This document shows, piece by piece, positions 48,101 through 57,155 of a DNA stretch of 64,000 bases (the stretch's first letter is position 1; each line of letters begins with the position of its first letter). The stretch covers positions 25,626,867 through 25,690,866 of the forward strand of contig NC_092525.1 of the NCBI RefSeq assembly GCF_037038585.1. The letters run 5' to 3'. The notes below the pieces were generated by a model that saw only the letters and a list, made by a program, of their open reading frames with translations, had not been told where the DNA came from and made no database searches. The position numbers were made by a program, and so were the translations under genes. This DNA is from Patagioenas fasciata. Lineage: Eukaryota; Chordata; Aves; Columbiformes; Columbidae.

Positions 48101-51100
48101 TGTAGGAAACCAGTTTTGTGTTATTTGTCGGAGTTAACTTTGACTCTCCTTGATTAAATATTTTCCTCTTTAATAAGGTAAGCACTTTTTTCAAAGCAAC
48201 TTTGCTGCAATAATTTAAGAGAGATGTAAATATGCTATAACCAAATTGAACCTACCTAGACTATTAAAACAGGAAGTACAAAAAAAAAACCACTCAAACA
48301 ACCCCTGCTAAAGAAAAAAAATTGCTAAATGTCCTTTAAACTTTAATAGACCGTAAGTTCTGCACTTACCTCCAGACCTATACGCAGCCACAAGGGGTTG
48401 TAAGATAAAAGCCAGTTAAGGACTTTCTGCCTCTCTCCTGCAAGAGAATATCTTGTAATATTACATCCAGCAAACACTTCATGTTATAGCAAAAATTTAT
48501 ATCAACCGATTTCAGATTAAATCAATTTAATGTGTGAAAAATCCTGTTTCTACCTACAAGAAAGGAAAGGATACAAAGTTTTAGTATTCTTACCTACATC
48601 TTTCCAGAGGTGTCTGTCTCTACGAACTAGCAAACGTCTAGTTTCAATCTCAACTTCCAGCTTCTTAATAGCTTTAACCATTGTTTCAGATGTAAACAAA
48701 CGGCAAGCATCCCGTCGTAATTTATTCAGCTTACGATGAGCTGTATAAGCTTTTAGAGATGCTTCGTCTTTCGTTGGTGCTTTAGGAACACTGGTTTTGT
48801 GATGGTTCTCTTCTCCCAAAATAAGAGCAGCTGCATTTACTATTTAAACACACACAAAAACTGTGTTTACACCTCAGATAAAGATAGCTTTGTCCACTTA
48901 TTTTTTTTCATCTCTAAGTTCTCATTTTGTTATTTTCCTTCTGACTAATGATTTTATCCCTCAGGAAGCTTATCAGCACTAAACATGTATTGTCAAGTAC
49001 ATTAGTCAAATATTTAATATAACAATGCTTATTTCATAAGCAAGCAGTGCTAGGAATTCAGTTTTAAGATTAATTGTACCATCTTCCATTTTTTAGATTG
49101 GAGCTAAAGACAGAGGAAAAAACATGGTACCATCATTTTAGTAACATGACAGCTATAATGTTTTTCCGCAGGTGGGGATTCTCCACTCAACACCACTGAG
49201 GAGTGCTGCAGCCATGCATTCCTGTGTGTTTCTTGCTACAGAGCTCACCCTGCCTTGCGTTGTGTGGTGTGTTGTGCTTGGCATGAACAAGTGTGCCATC
49301 CACACTTAACACAAGGGCAAAATATGGCTCTGAAAAGGGTTAGGTAGCTATAAAATTCTGCTGAGACAGACAGTACTGTCTCCAATGTGAGAACTGCTTT
49401 TGGTTTAGTATATGCCATATTTTCTAGCATAACTGCTAGAATATTTGGTTTATGATTATCACAGTATTAATCCAAAGGCTGAAAAGGGAAACAGAGGTGA
49501 TATATATAAATTAAAAAACAAAAATCTACTCTTCCCTAAGAGTTTAATGTTACACATACAAAAGTGACAATTCGGGACTACTGTAAAGCTAGTACTACTA
49601 TTCATTAATATTAGTAAAGTACATTATATAATGCTTAAGAACATTACAAGGCAAAGTGAAAATTCTTGTACTCTTACCTTGTGGGGTGTTTGTTTTTACA
49701 CTGAAGTCATCAGGGGTCAGTACAAAATTTAACCACCAGGTAAAACCACGTTGCTGCTTTTCCTTCCAACGTTCATCATAAAACATGTTTTTAGCAGCAA
49801 AAGGCATTGGGTGCCTAGGGATGACTTAAAATAAAAAAAAAAAAAAATAAGTCACTCTAGTTCTTGAAATGTTTGGTAACCAATATACATTTAATTGTGA
49901 AAAGGATTAATGTTCGACACTACATTTAGCACTATAGCAGAAAAAAGCAGATTATTAGAATCTTCAGTGACTTGCAGACCAGTCACCACTAGATAAATTT
50001 CAGTCACAAAAAACGGATTAAGTTATTAAAGCACTAGAACAAAGACAAGATTTCTAGAACCCAGGCCATTTGCAATGCACATATCTTGGGGCAAAAACAA
50101 GTTGAATTGGATTACGTCCAAAAAGAACCATTTTATAGATGTGTTTTTTCTGATTAAATCCACTTAGTATTATTATGTCTGCAAAATCAGTACCTTTTCA
50201 GTTTTCTCTTCTTATGTATTCTGTTGTATTAAACATCATCAGATACGGAAGAGGCATTTCACTGATAACCATCAGCCAGCTGGGAACATACGTGTAATGT
50301 AGCTTTCGCACTTACAGGCAAAACTGGAGGAAAGTAACATTCACCTTCAGCTGGCCATGTGTTGCAACCCCTTTTCTTATGAGCAATCAGAAGATGAAAG
50401 TTCACATGTATTTTTCTACTATATGCTGTTTCATTGTAAGTACAATCTTCTATTTCATCTCCACTCTAACCAGCTGGGTCTTACCAATCACCTGCAGTAG
50501 TAGTTATGACATTCAGCTCAGTGCACGTTGTTTTACTAAATACCAGAAGTCTGCCTACCTGTTTTCAGTGGTTTCACAAACGTCAGGTGAGACTGAGCCA
50601 ACCCAGGGATGGGTTTACTAATTCTGTTGGTAGTTTTAGATGCCTTCTGAAGCGAAGAACCTATAAGCATTAACATATGACTATTAACAGCAAATATGTC
50701 AGTGAAAGTTACTGTATAAAGGTTCATATCACTTGTAAACCATGGAACTGGAGTAATTCCCCATGAAACCATACAAAATACCAGTAATCTCCTGTTGATG
50801 GAAAAAGTAAAGAAGTTTGACTACAATCAAAAGGGAAAAATAGTTAAAAGTAAATAAGAGCTCTCAGATTTCACAGTTCCTCCATACATTAAGGAAATAC
50901 ACTATTTGCAATTCGTTATCATATGGCTAGAAACACTGTGTTGATTAGGAAAAACATTCACTAGAACACAAAGTGTGTGTTCTGTAAGAATCTGATGTAA
51001 GAGTCATGACTCTTCAGGTGTTGACTCACCTCTTCCCACTGTTAGATGCATACTACAGTCATGCTCATTTAGAGCAGCCTGACTCTTGTTACCTTAGGCA

Positions 51101-54100
51101 TCAAGGCACTTGCTAATAAGTATTATCCACAACATAGCAGTAGAAGGACTTCAACAAAACACGAGGAAAAAAATGCAGATCTAGGCTTTCTGAACTCTCA
51201 ACATGTAAAAATACACACTTCTAGTGTAATCATTTTGTTACACTGACATCAGATGAAAGATTAAAAAAAGAATGTCCTTGCAGATGGACTATAGCTGCTG
51301 CCTGACACCCACTGACAAGATGGTACTTCGGAAACAAAAGACAGAGACCATAAATTACAGGTTGCACTGTCCTTCTTAGCTAAAGTAGTGTTTTTCATAG
51401 AACATTCACTTCTAGAGAGGTGACAAAATCACTCCAGTCTCTCAGATATTTTATTATAAAGTTGGGTCTTAAGTGGATTGACTTAATGATGGGTATTTTA
51501 AAGTTAACTTTCAGTAGTGAAATGTGATTTTTCTTTGTGAAGCCTAGAAACTGACTATGCAATTAAAATAACAACAGGTTATATTCCTCAAGAAAAGTTG
51601 CCAAGAAGAATAAAACCCAAAGCTGTCATCATTTTTGCATTTCACAACCACAATTAATAGACCAAGTCATTTTGGGCTCACAGAATACTTCCTTGTCCAG
51701 CCCATCTAGCTTTATCATAATGGGTGAATACAAATAACCTGGTAGATAACACAGTTTTTCCTGCTGCACACTAACACAGTTAGTGTGTTGTGTGGTTTTA
51801 CATTGTGGGCTATCTTAGAAAGCCTGAAATGAAAGTGCGTTACTGTAAGCCCCAAATCAAATCTACATCACAGAACAGACCGTTTGAACTGAACAAAGCA
51901 GCATGCTATTTTGATCTGAAAGCCATAATGAATTTTTCCTATTATTTATATTGCAGGGACTGCATGAAGACACTGCAAATTAAATGCTTCTTTCAGATAC
52001 AGACCCTCACGCTTTTTCTATTCCAGAGCATATCTGGGAACAGAACATTTAGAAAACCTCAAATACATTAAAATATAAGAAGTCAACTTCAGATCTTCAA
52101 GCAACAAATTACTGGCAAACTATAAAGGCAGGGAAAAAAAATCTACACAAGGCTGACAAAAAGCTAATTACAGACAATAAAAAGCAGGAAGCATGAATGA
52201 GACTTGGGAACTACATATTTGAAAACATTTGACAGCAGCAATGGAGTCAAACATTCACAATGGCAACTGGGCATATGATAGAAATTTCATGCAATGAGTA
52301 ATTTCCTAGTAAATTTGAATTACATAACAAGGTCTTTGCTCCAGAACTGCCAGATACTTTTCCTGGTACTGTCATTAACAAGGTTTACAAAAGAATGAAG
52401 TAAATTTGAAGCCAATTACATAATCAGAACACTGACCTAGTTATCCAATGTTTAAAATGCAGATAATATCTAACAAATCTCAAAGGCCCACATTTGAGTG
52501 ATATTCCCGACTTGCTAGACGGTTCAGTTTGCTATACAAATTTCACGATCAAAGGCATCTTTCAGAAAGTGGTAAATGAAGGAAATACTGCTCACCAGCT
52601 TTCTTTCTCTGCCCTGCTCTCTCTCGGTTTGTGGGTTTGAAGGCTGACGGTCTCATAGTAGTATTCATTTTATTGTCCACACCAAATCTTCGAGTTCTTT
52701 TTCTTTCCACTTCTTCCACATCCACCAGATCTGTAACTCTACTATTTTCTGCATATGTTTCACTTTTCCTCTTATGACTCCAAGAAGTTGATCCAGTAGG
52801 AGATGAACGTACTTTGTCATTCTGACACTTATTTTCAGCTGAAATGGGACCTATAACTGGAAGACGTTTAGATATTTCTGCTTTTGTATGTACAGACACC
52901 ACATTAGCACATTCCATTATTGCTTTACTGAGGCATTTTTTAGATTTTGGCTGGATGTAGTTTTCTTCAGCAGGAGTAGGCTTGTTTTTGATGACAGTGG
53001 CAGAAAGAACCGGACGCTTTTTTGGTTGCTTTCTCCGAGAAGAATTTTGAGTCTGAAGATCCTCTGCAGAAGGAAAATTGAAGGGATTTCCTCTGGCTTG
53101 GTCACAATGAAGTACCTGTGATTCCACATCATGTACTTCAAAGGCTTCATTTAAGTTGTGCTCAATGTGAATATGTGTTTGTGTCTCTGCATCTCCACAT
53201 TTTTTCCATTTTGAGGGTAGGCGTTTCTTGACAACGTAAGTCTCTGTAGTAGCAGATATTAAAGCTGCCTCAAGTTTAGGAGTCTTTGATTGCTTATCTA
53301 ACAAGCTGTCTTTCACAAATTGATCAGGTGACAGAATTGGAACAGATGGCCTGATTGTATCTATATCTGCCTGATAACTGCCATTTACAAAGGAATCTGG
53401 ACTTAAAATTCTCCTTGTACTTAAAGCAGGCACAGATTCTGAGTGTTCTGGTGGGCAAACTGGTGAGAGCGTACAATTAAGTACTCTATTGTTTGAAGCT
53501 GGCAGTTGTGCTAAACCTATAGAATTGTACACACTTTCAGATTTTAATTCATTGTGCTCATGAACAATTTTCTTGACATTACAGCCATCTAGTTTGGGCA
53601 ATAACTCATGTACAGTGGTAGCAATATCTGCGAATGTAGTAGACCTTCTCATTGCAAGTGGTGTGCCAACAGGAGTACGACATTCCTCTAGCACTGGTGC
53701 AATAGGAGATATTGGCAATTTATTTTCTGAGCCAACAAAGGGGTCATTTCCTGGGGATGTACTATTTTGCACTGTGTTCTGATTTTCACATGGTTGAAGT
53801 GGGCTTCTAAGTCTGTCCACCTTCTGGGAAACTTGAAAGGTTTTATTAACATTTTTATCTTTCAAAGTACTTTTTTTAACTTTTGTTGAAGCAGATGTTT
53901 CTGAAGAATTTTTCTTTTTTATAGTATCCCAAAGACTCTTCTAAAAAAGAACCATAAATAAAAGTTAGTATGCTGACTTTCTACATAGTTTTATATCTAA
54001 AAGTGAACATTACTAATGTATTCATTTGAAGTGTAAAAATACTATAAAAAGAACACCTAGTCCAAAATTCACCTTAGTTTATTTCCAGGCTTGAAAACAG

Positions 54101-56316
54101 CTTTTGTGGTCATGTTTTAGTTTTATTCTCTAAGCTGCAATGCACCAGTATCTACTTTCCAACCCAGCTGAAAAAATTCAAAGACAATGGACATTCCCAC
54201 AGACAGCATCATTTATCAATTTTTAAATCTCCTTCAATGAACTTTCTACTAATAAAAATATCTGTGTCAGCTATACCAAAGTAATAGAATTAAGACACAT
54301 AAAAACCACACACACCTTTTTCTTCAGAGACACTTCAGCAACACCCAGGAGCACAGCTTGATGCTTTATGATGCCGTTAATAACAAAAGTTACCAGTTCT
54401 CTGACTTTTCCTTCTTCTAATGGTGTCCATGTTACAGCAACAAAGATTCTTTGTCCTGACTATTGGAGAAAGAAAAATGTTTAACATCCAGCACTTAGGT
54501 ACACTTAGGTAACATCAAAGATGGATTAATCAAATCAAATGAGAAACAGTATACAGAAGTAACATACATTCCAACAACATGAATTGACAAACAATTATTA
54601 AATGTTTAAATGTCAGTTTTTCCTTCTGACATGCAAGCAACCTCCATCGAAAGTGTTGTCCTACTAAAAGGGTATATTCATGAAAATATAATGGAGAGCA
54701 AGCAAGAACACATATAACAGATAGTAGACAAGATTTGAATGAAGTAGAAGAAATTACATCATTTTTTGCACATATTAACTAAATAAGTCCACTAAAGTAA
54801 TTTTGAGAGAATCATATTTGGACTATCAATTAAACGTTAATTTTTAGGACCTCAGCTGAATCTAAATAAAAGCATCAAGTTTTTTAGTCAAGCAATTTGA
54901 CACACAAGTTCATTGAATAAAAATTAAAACACCACCAATGAACAAGGAAGTCATGGTGCTGTATGTGATCTATATAAAGATCCTTAATGCACCGTGACCT
55001 CTACTGAATCATTTCAATGCTCTGCTGATATCAAAACCAACCGATCAAAGAATGTTCACACCTCAGATAAAATCAAAGAGTGTGAAAATGACCAGTCTCT
55101 TGAGCATTTCAATTAGGAGTTCCACCTCTTTGGGCAGATGCATTTAATAAACACACACAAACAGTGAAGCCGGTCAACAACGGTTAGTATTGATTAATTA
55201 CTATAGGAACTTGTTATACAAGTCCTTCACAGCGAGACTCCAGCCTGTTTTTATAGGCATACTGTTGCAAGAGATCCCCACGGTTTCTTCTCTCACAAAG
55301 ACTCCGGAGAGCTCTGAAGACCATGACACATTTGCCTGGATGGTCCTTTTAAAAATCGGCATTGTTTGCCTTAATTGTAGTTAATATTTCCTTTGGAATC
55401 GTAAAGATTTATTCCTAGATTAGGACTGCTTTGCTCTCTACTGTATCATTAATTAACACGCAGAACGGTGAATTAGTATCCTCTTCATAACAAACGCCCT
55501 CAGCCTTTTTCCTGAAGTAAACAGATGCCCTCCAACTTTTTGAGAGGTCACATTTTTAACACCTCGTATTCTTCTGTCTCTGTCTTTAAAAGCACATTCC
55601 CAGAGAACAAATAAGTGTTGTTTTGGGTTTTTGCACCTTACTGAAAATAAAAAAAAAAAAAGAAAAAAAGACTGTTGAGTGCGGATTTACCGCCTCCTCA
55701 GCCTGTGACAGCCCGCAGAGGTCTAACCCTGCCATCCTGCAGCTCTTCCCCTTTAACACGAGCACAGCACCCACAGCCAGGTGCAGCTCCCGGAGTACCG
55801 CCCGCCCAAACCCGCAGCACTACGCGGCCAGGTGCCACCTGCCCTTTCCCGGGGGTTCTCCCGCTGCAAACCGATAACGCCCTCGCACCGGCAGAGCGGC
55901 GCGGGAGGGAGCAGCCCCGCAGAGTACGGCGTGGGGTTCGCTCGAGTGTCACACACACCCACCCACCGGCCTCGCCTCTGCTGCAGCTTCGCGGCCCCCG
56001 GACCGCCCGGTACCTGCACAGGAAAACGGCGATGCTCAATGCTGAAGCCCCTAGCAGAAGCCGGGAAGCGGTCGACCACCACATCGGCGTCCTCCGCGTT
56101 GGGGTTGTCGATGCCAAGGAGGCGCGTGCGGGAAGCGCCCACGCGCAGGCTGCCGAAGCTGAGGAACGGCGGCCGCGAGAAGTGGCTCAGAACCAGCACG
56201 ACGGGGCCTTCATCCCCGTCCTCCTCGCCCCGCCGCGCCGCCCAGCGCCGCCGCGTAGGGCTGGCGGTGGAGCTCGGCTCCCACAGCGCCGCTCCAGAGA
56301 AGAAACCCGCGGCCAT
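27066..56316 (-). CDS. ASPM: Abnormal spindle-like microcephaly-associated protein, complete (29 coding exons)
   Basis: Spindle-pole and midbody protein that focuses microtubule minus ends, binds calmodulin through IQ motifs and works with katanin; human loss causes primary microcephaly (MCPH5). I read 29 exons whose phases all agree: 10,398 nt, or 3,465 residues plus stop (human 3,477). Layout: ASH-like N-terminal region (exons 1-2), long disordered exon 3, the conserved [19 protein letters not shown] block in exon 5, two calponin-homology regions (about exons 9-11 and 13-16), IQ repeats from exon 16 to exon 25 with the giant exon 18 in the middle, and an armadillo-like C-terminal part ending LKPDWVLRR-type in human and IKPDWVLRR here. 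The start at 56316 lies in a CpG-rich promoter, and a typical SLSHF-type block follows about 40 residues later. The extra exon 19 and two LSPDxFV motifs are discussed separately. Confidence 0.96.
27251..27420 (-). CDS. ASPM: ASPM exon 28
   Basis: 170 nt, phase 0 in and 2 out. [20 protein letters not shown], then [15 protein letters not shown] matches [20 protein letters not shown] and PETPVRTRIVSR of human. Confidence 0.92.
28429..28605 (-). CDS. ASPM: ASPM exon 27: armadillo-like C-terminal region
   Basis: 177 nt, phase 0-0. [40 protein letters not shown], then SKDSKRAL at donor TTG|GTAAGA. Confidence 0.93.
29523..29677 (-). CDS. ASPM: ASPM exon 26: armadillo-like C-terminal region
   Basis: 155 nt, phase 1 in and 0 out. 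[40 protein letters not shown] and VQVLLNVSK, nearly identical to human. Confidence 0.94.
30184..30376 (-). CDS. ASPM: ASPM exon 25: last IQ unit and start of C-terminal helical region
   Basis: 193 nt, phase 0 in and 1 out. [26 protein letters not shown]-type block [19 protein letters not shown] and YILAALKHL. The donor GTCAGT is non-consensus beyond the GT but keeps the human phase. Confidence 0.92.
30803..30994 (-). CDS. ASPM: ASPM exon 24: IQ motifs
   Basis: 192 nt, phase 0-0. [39 protein letters not shown] and FAVGIVKFQ. An [11 protein letters not shown] unit looks more IQ-like here than in human. Confidence 0.92.
30995..32851. other. ASPM intron between exons 24 and 23, expanded by a CR1
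   Basis: About 1.9 kb, one of the longer ASPM introns here. Apart from the CR1 (31235-31960) I see no exon. The open frames 31776-32299 on the plus strand have no domain and partly lie in the repeat. Confidence 0.6.
31235..31960 (-). mobile_element. CR1 LINE 3' fragment, same strand as ASPM
   Basis: The minus strand reads the CR1 pol C-terminus and tail: [20 protein letters not shown]-like start, [35 protein letters not shown]. The plus side shows CCTGTTCCAGTGTTCGACCA and ends in GGCTGCTCTCCAGCC. Stops break the frame. The left end (31235-31280) is the CR1 3' end. Confidence 0.88.
32852..33001 (-). CDS. ASPM: ASPM exon 23: IQ region
   Basis: 150 nt, phase 0-0. [30 protein letters not shown] and SVLIIQ correspond to [28 protein letters not shown] of human. 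Confidence 0.9.
33518..33727 (-). CDS. ASPM: ASPM exon 22: IQ motifs
   Basis: 210 nt, phase 0-0. [39 protein letters not shown] and [16 protein letters not shown]. The donor GTTGGT is weak but gives the human junction. Confidence 0.9.
34249..34408 (-). CDS. ASPM: ASPM exon 21: IQ motifs
   Basis: 160 nt, phase 2 in and 0 out. [19 protein letters not shown] and [20 protein letters not shown]. The open frame continues past the donor AAG|GTGTGT into the intron. Confidence 0.9.
35295..35461 (-). CDS. ASPM: ASPM exon 20: IQ motifs
   Basis: 167 nt, phase 0 in and 2 out. [38 protein letters not shown] and [16 protein letters not shown]. It matches the human segment AMWRRYRAKKYL to TKLERTR at equal length. 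Confidence 0.9.
35856..36005 (-). CDS. ASPM: ASPM exon 19: extra two-IQ exon (50 codons)
   Basis: 150 nt, phase 0-0, acceptor TTTTAAG and donor [28 protein letters not shown], then [20 protein letters not shown] and AAIRIQ. In human, as I recall it, the unit ending NSTIKIQ (end of exon 18) is followed directly by the sequence matching exon 20 here, so this exon has no counterpart. It would extend the IQ rod by two units. Confidence 0.85.
36527..41152 (-). CDS. ASPM: ASPM exon 18: giant IQ-repeat exon
   Basis: 4,626 nt (1,542 codons) in one open exon, phase 0-0, acceptor CTGCAG and donor CAG|GTACTT. It encodes dozens of IQ units spaced by about 23 to 27 residues, with cores such as [22 protein letters not shown] and [12 protein letters not shown], that bind calmodulin-like light chains and form a long helix. 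Human exon 18 is of similar size (about 4.7 kb). Repeat units alternate between RMH-type and YRGxxxRK-type in a higher-order pattern. Confidence 0.97.
41977..42171 (-). CDS. ASPM: ASPM exon 17: IQ motifs
   Basis: 195 nt, phase 0-0. [20 protein letters not shown] and [17 protein letters not shown] carry two IQ-type units, and a third begins at SATVIQ on the border. Confidence 0.93.
43578..43706 (-). CDS. ASPM: ASPM exon 16: end of CH region, first IQ motif
   Basis: 129 nt, phase 0-0. [19 protein letters not shown], then [19 protein letters not shown], the first IQ-type helix. Confidence 0.93.
43808..43953 (-). CDS. ASPM: ASPM exon 15: second calponin-homology region
   Basis: 146 nt, phase 1 in and 0 out. 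[20 protein letters not shown] and [20 protein letters not shown] match human. Confidence 0.92.
44040..44256 (-). CDS. ASPM: ASPM exon 14: second calponin-homology region
   Basis: 217 nt, phase 0 in and 1 out, donor [27 protein letters not shown] and [19 protein letters not shown], then a run of seven serines. Confidence 0.93.
44768..44986 (-). CDS. ASPM: ASPM exon 13: linker into the second calponin-homology region
   Basis: 219 nt, phase 0-0. Begins [18 protein letters not shown] (first codon GTG, internal) and ends [16 protein letters not shown], as in human. A serine- and asparagine-rich stretch lies between. Confidence 0.92.
46172..46257 (-). CDS. ASPM: ASPM exon 12
   Basis: 86 nt, phase 1 in and 0 out. 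[20 protein letters not shown] and IVFAFQ correspond to [25 protein letters not shown] of human. Confidence 0.92.
46336..46481 (-). CDS. ASPM: ASPM exon 11: first calponin-homology region
   Basis: 146 nt, phase 2 in and 1 out. [20 protein letters not shown] and [20 protein letters not shown] match human. The long open frame here starts upstream in the intron; the exon begins at the GTTAG acceptor. Confidence 0.93.
46571..46746 (-). CDS. ASPM: ASPM exon 10: first calponin-homology region
   Basis: 176 nt, phase 0 in and 2 out. [19 protein letters not shown], then [21 protein letters not shown] chose the donor GT|GTGCGT because it alone restores the human RLVRTMELL junction. Confidence 0.92.
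47468..47598 (-). CDS. ASPM: ASPM exon 9: start of first calponin-homology region
   Basis: 131 nt, phase 1 in and 0 out. [39 protein letters not shown] and AEFK align with human without a gap. Confidence 0.93.
47677..47818 (-). CDS. ASPM: ASPM exon 8
   Basis: 142 nt, phase 0 in and 1 out, donor [46 protein letters not shown] and VPHLYREG match human closely. Confidence 0.93.
48370..48437 (-). CDS. ASPM: ASPM exon 7
   Basis: 68 nt, phase 1 in and 0 out. [20 protein letters not shown] is identical to human; the exon closes with LE. Too short to appear as an open frame by itself. Confidence 0.93.
48594..48839 (-). CDS. ASPM: ASPM exon 6
   Basis: 246 nt, phase 1-1, donor [45 protein letters not shown] and DRHLWKDVG follow the human order without gaps. 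Confidence 0.93.
49678..49824 (-). CDS. ASPM: ASPM exon 5: conserved WWLN block
   Basis: 147 nt, phase 1-1. [20 protein letters not shown] and [15 protein letters not shown] are nearly identical to human, one of the most conserved parts of the protein. Confidence 0.94.
50559..50660 (-). CDS. ASPM: ASPM exon 4
   Basis: 102 nt, phase 1-1. [19 protein letters not shown] and VKPLKTG match [25 protein letters not shown] of human. Confidence 0.9.
50661..52595. other. ASPM intron 3 (1.9 kb), no gene recognised
   Basis: Sequence between exons 4 and 3. No repeat tail, exon or RNA gene seen. The plus-strand frame 51790-52071 has no motif. Confidence 0.5.
52596..53940 (-). CDS. ASPM: ASPM exon 3: long, probably disordered region
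   Basis: 1,345 nt, phase 0 in and 1 out. Starts [12 protein letters not shown]-like, continues [20 protein letters not shown] as in human, and ends RKKAG at donor G|GTGAGC. It is rich in Ser, Pro and Lys with SP sites, and has two LSPD-FV motifs. The [16 protein letters not shown] block is conserved with human. Confidence 0.94.
53305..53409 (-). other. ASPM: Two LSPDxFV linear motifs in ASPM exon 3
   Basis: [11 protein letters not shown] (53377-53409) and [11 protein letters not shown] (53305-53337) are spaced by 24 codons start to start. Human exon 3 has about four such motifs as I recall it. The motif has been linked to binding of katanin by ASPM; I state this from memory. Confidence 0.7.
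54316..54459 (-). CDS. ASPM: ASPM exon 2: ASH-like region
   Basis: 144 nt, phase 0-0. [19 protein letters not shown], then ILKHQ-type block [13 protein letters not shown]. Matches human IVISVNWTPFKEGRVREI. Confidence 0.92.
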
Positions 56317-56640
56317 ACCCGCGGCACAACCGCAGAGCGGGCGGGGGACCAGCTCCAGCTCTCCGCACGGCTCCGCTAGCGCTCCGTCACCGCCTCAACC
56401 GCCGAGCCTCCGCTCGCCCGTTCAAATGCGGCCTCCCGCCAACCCCCGCGCGGGCCCGCTCCGCCTCGCCCCGCCTCGCCCCGCCTCCTCGCTTCTCCGC
56501 CAATTAGCGCTGGGCGTTTTATTTAAACGGCCCGACCTCGCCGGGGCACGAGAGAGGCGCCCCCGCGCGGCAGCGGGAGGAGCGGTCCCGGTCGTCCCGC
56601 GGAGCTGGTAGCGGAGATGGCCAGCGGGAGCTGGGATGAA
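55850..56640. promoter_or_regulatory. ASPM: CpG-rich promoter of ASPM
   Basis: A GC- and CpG-rich block unlike the AT-rich surroundings covers the first ASPM exon and about 320 bp upstream. Three CCCCGCC GC boxes (about 56455-56488), CCAAT at 56500-56504, a CHR-type TTTGAA on the minus strand at 56421-56426 and a palindromic TTTAAA at 56524-56529 are present. The CCAAT plus CHR layout is usual for G2/M genes controlled by DREAM/MuvB and NF-Y, which fits the mitotic role of ASPM. Confidence 0.75.
56014..56316 (-). CDS. ASPM: ASPM exon 1: N-terminus, start of the ASH-like region
   Basis: 303 nt, phase 0 out, donor [28 protein letters not shown], then [18 protein letters not shown] and [14 protein letters not shown] match human LSLSHFCRSPFLCFGD and GASRTLSLALDNPN. 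Very GC-rich, as part of the CpG island. Confidence 0.92.
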
Positions 56641-56694
56641 CAGAAAAAATCGGATTCAGCAAAACTCCGTGCTAAAAAGTTCTTCCCATGTTAA
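56617..56694 (+). other. Small divergent plus-strand ORF at the ASPM promoter
   Basis: ATG in a strong context (GCGGAGATGG) opens 25 codons, beginning MASGSWDEQKKSDSAK, rich in Lys and Ser, ending at TAA just before an A-run. It points away from ASPM from the edge of the CpG island, where divergent transcripts often start. I do not recognise the peptide. It may be an upstream divergent RNA with a chance ORF. Confidence 0.3.
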
Positions 56695-57155
56695 AAAAAA
56701 AACAAAATCAAGCAAAGCCAAGTACTTTTCTAAATAAATTTAATTTACAAAATATTTTAAAATAAAAAGTAGAATGAGATGCACACAAATGTGATGAAAA
56801 AAATTGCCTCATCTGTTTATCTTTTGTGAGCTTTAAAATTGAAAGACATATAGAATACTGGGTTTCCACACTGATTAAAACAGGGGCAGAATGCAAATCT
56901 TAGCACAAGCACCTCTGCAAGAAATCCTGTGAAGCGAGCAATGTTAAGACAAATGAACTTTACTTTTCCATAACAAACAAAATTACACATAGGACTGAGT
57001 ACTTCTACATTTACAGTACACTTCCTAACTTTTCCTTACAGCAAAGGATTTCCCCATAAAAGACAACTTCACTTAAAGACTTCCACCTAAAATACCAACC
57101 TATACAGATCACATTTAAAGCACGTTATCTGAAAAAACAGTGACAAAATATTGAG

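Noticed and set aside
55675-56611. Long plus-strand open frames (234 and 276 codons) across the ASPM CpG island
   Set aside because: GC-rich sequence has few stop codons. The peptides are low-complexity Pro/Arg/Ala and overlap ASPM exon 1, which has clear homology on the minus strand.
56617-56694. Divergent short ORF as a processed retrogene because an A-run follows it
   Set aside because: There is no similarity to a known gene and no upstream coding part. Kept only as a possible divergent small ORF.
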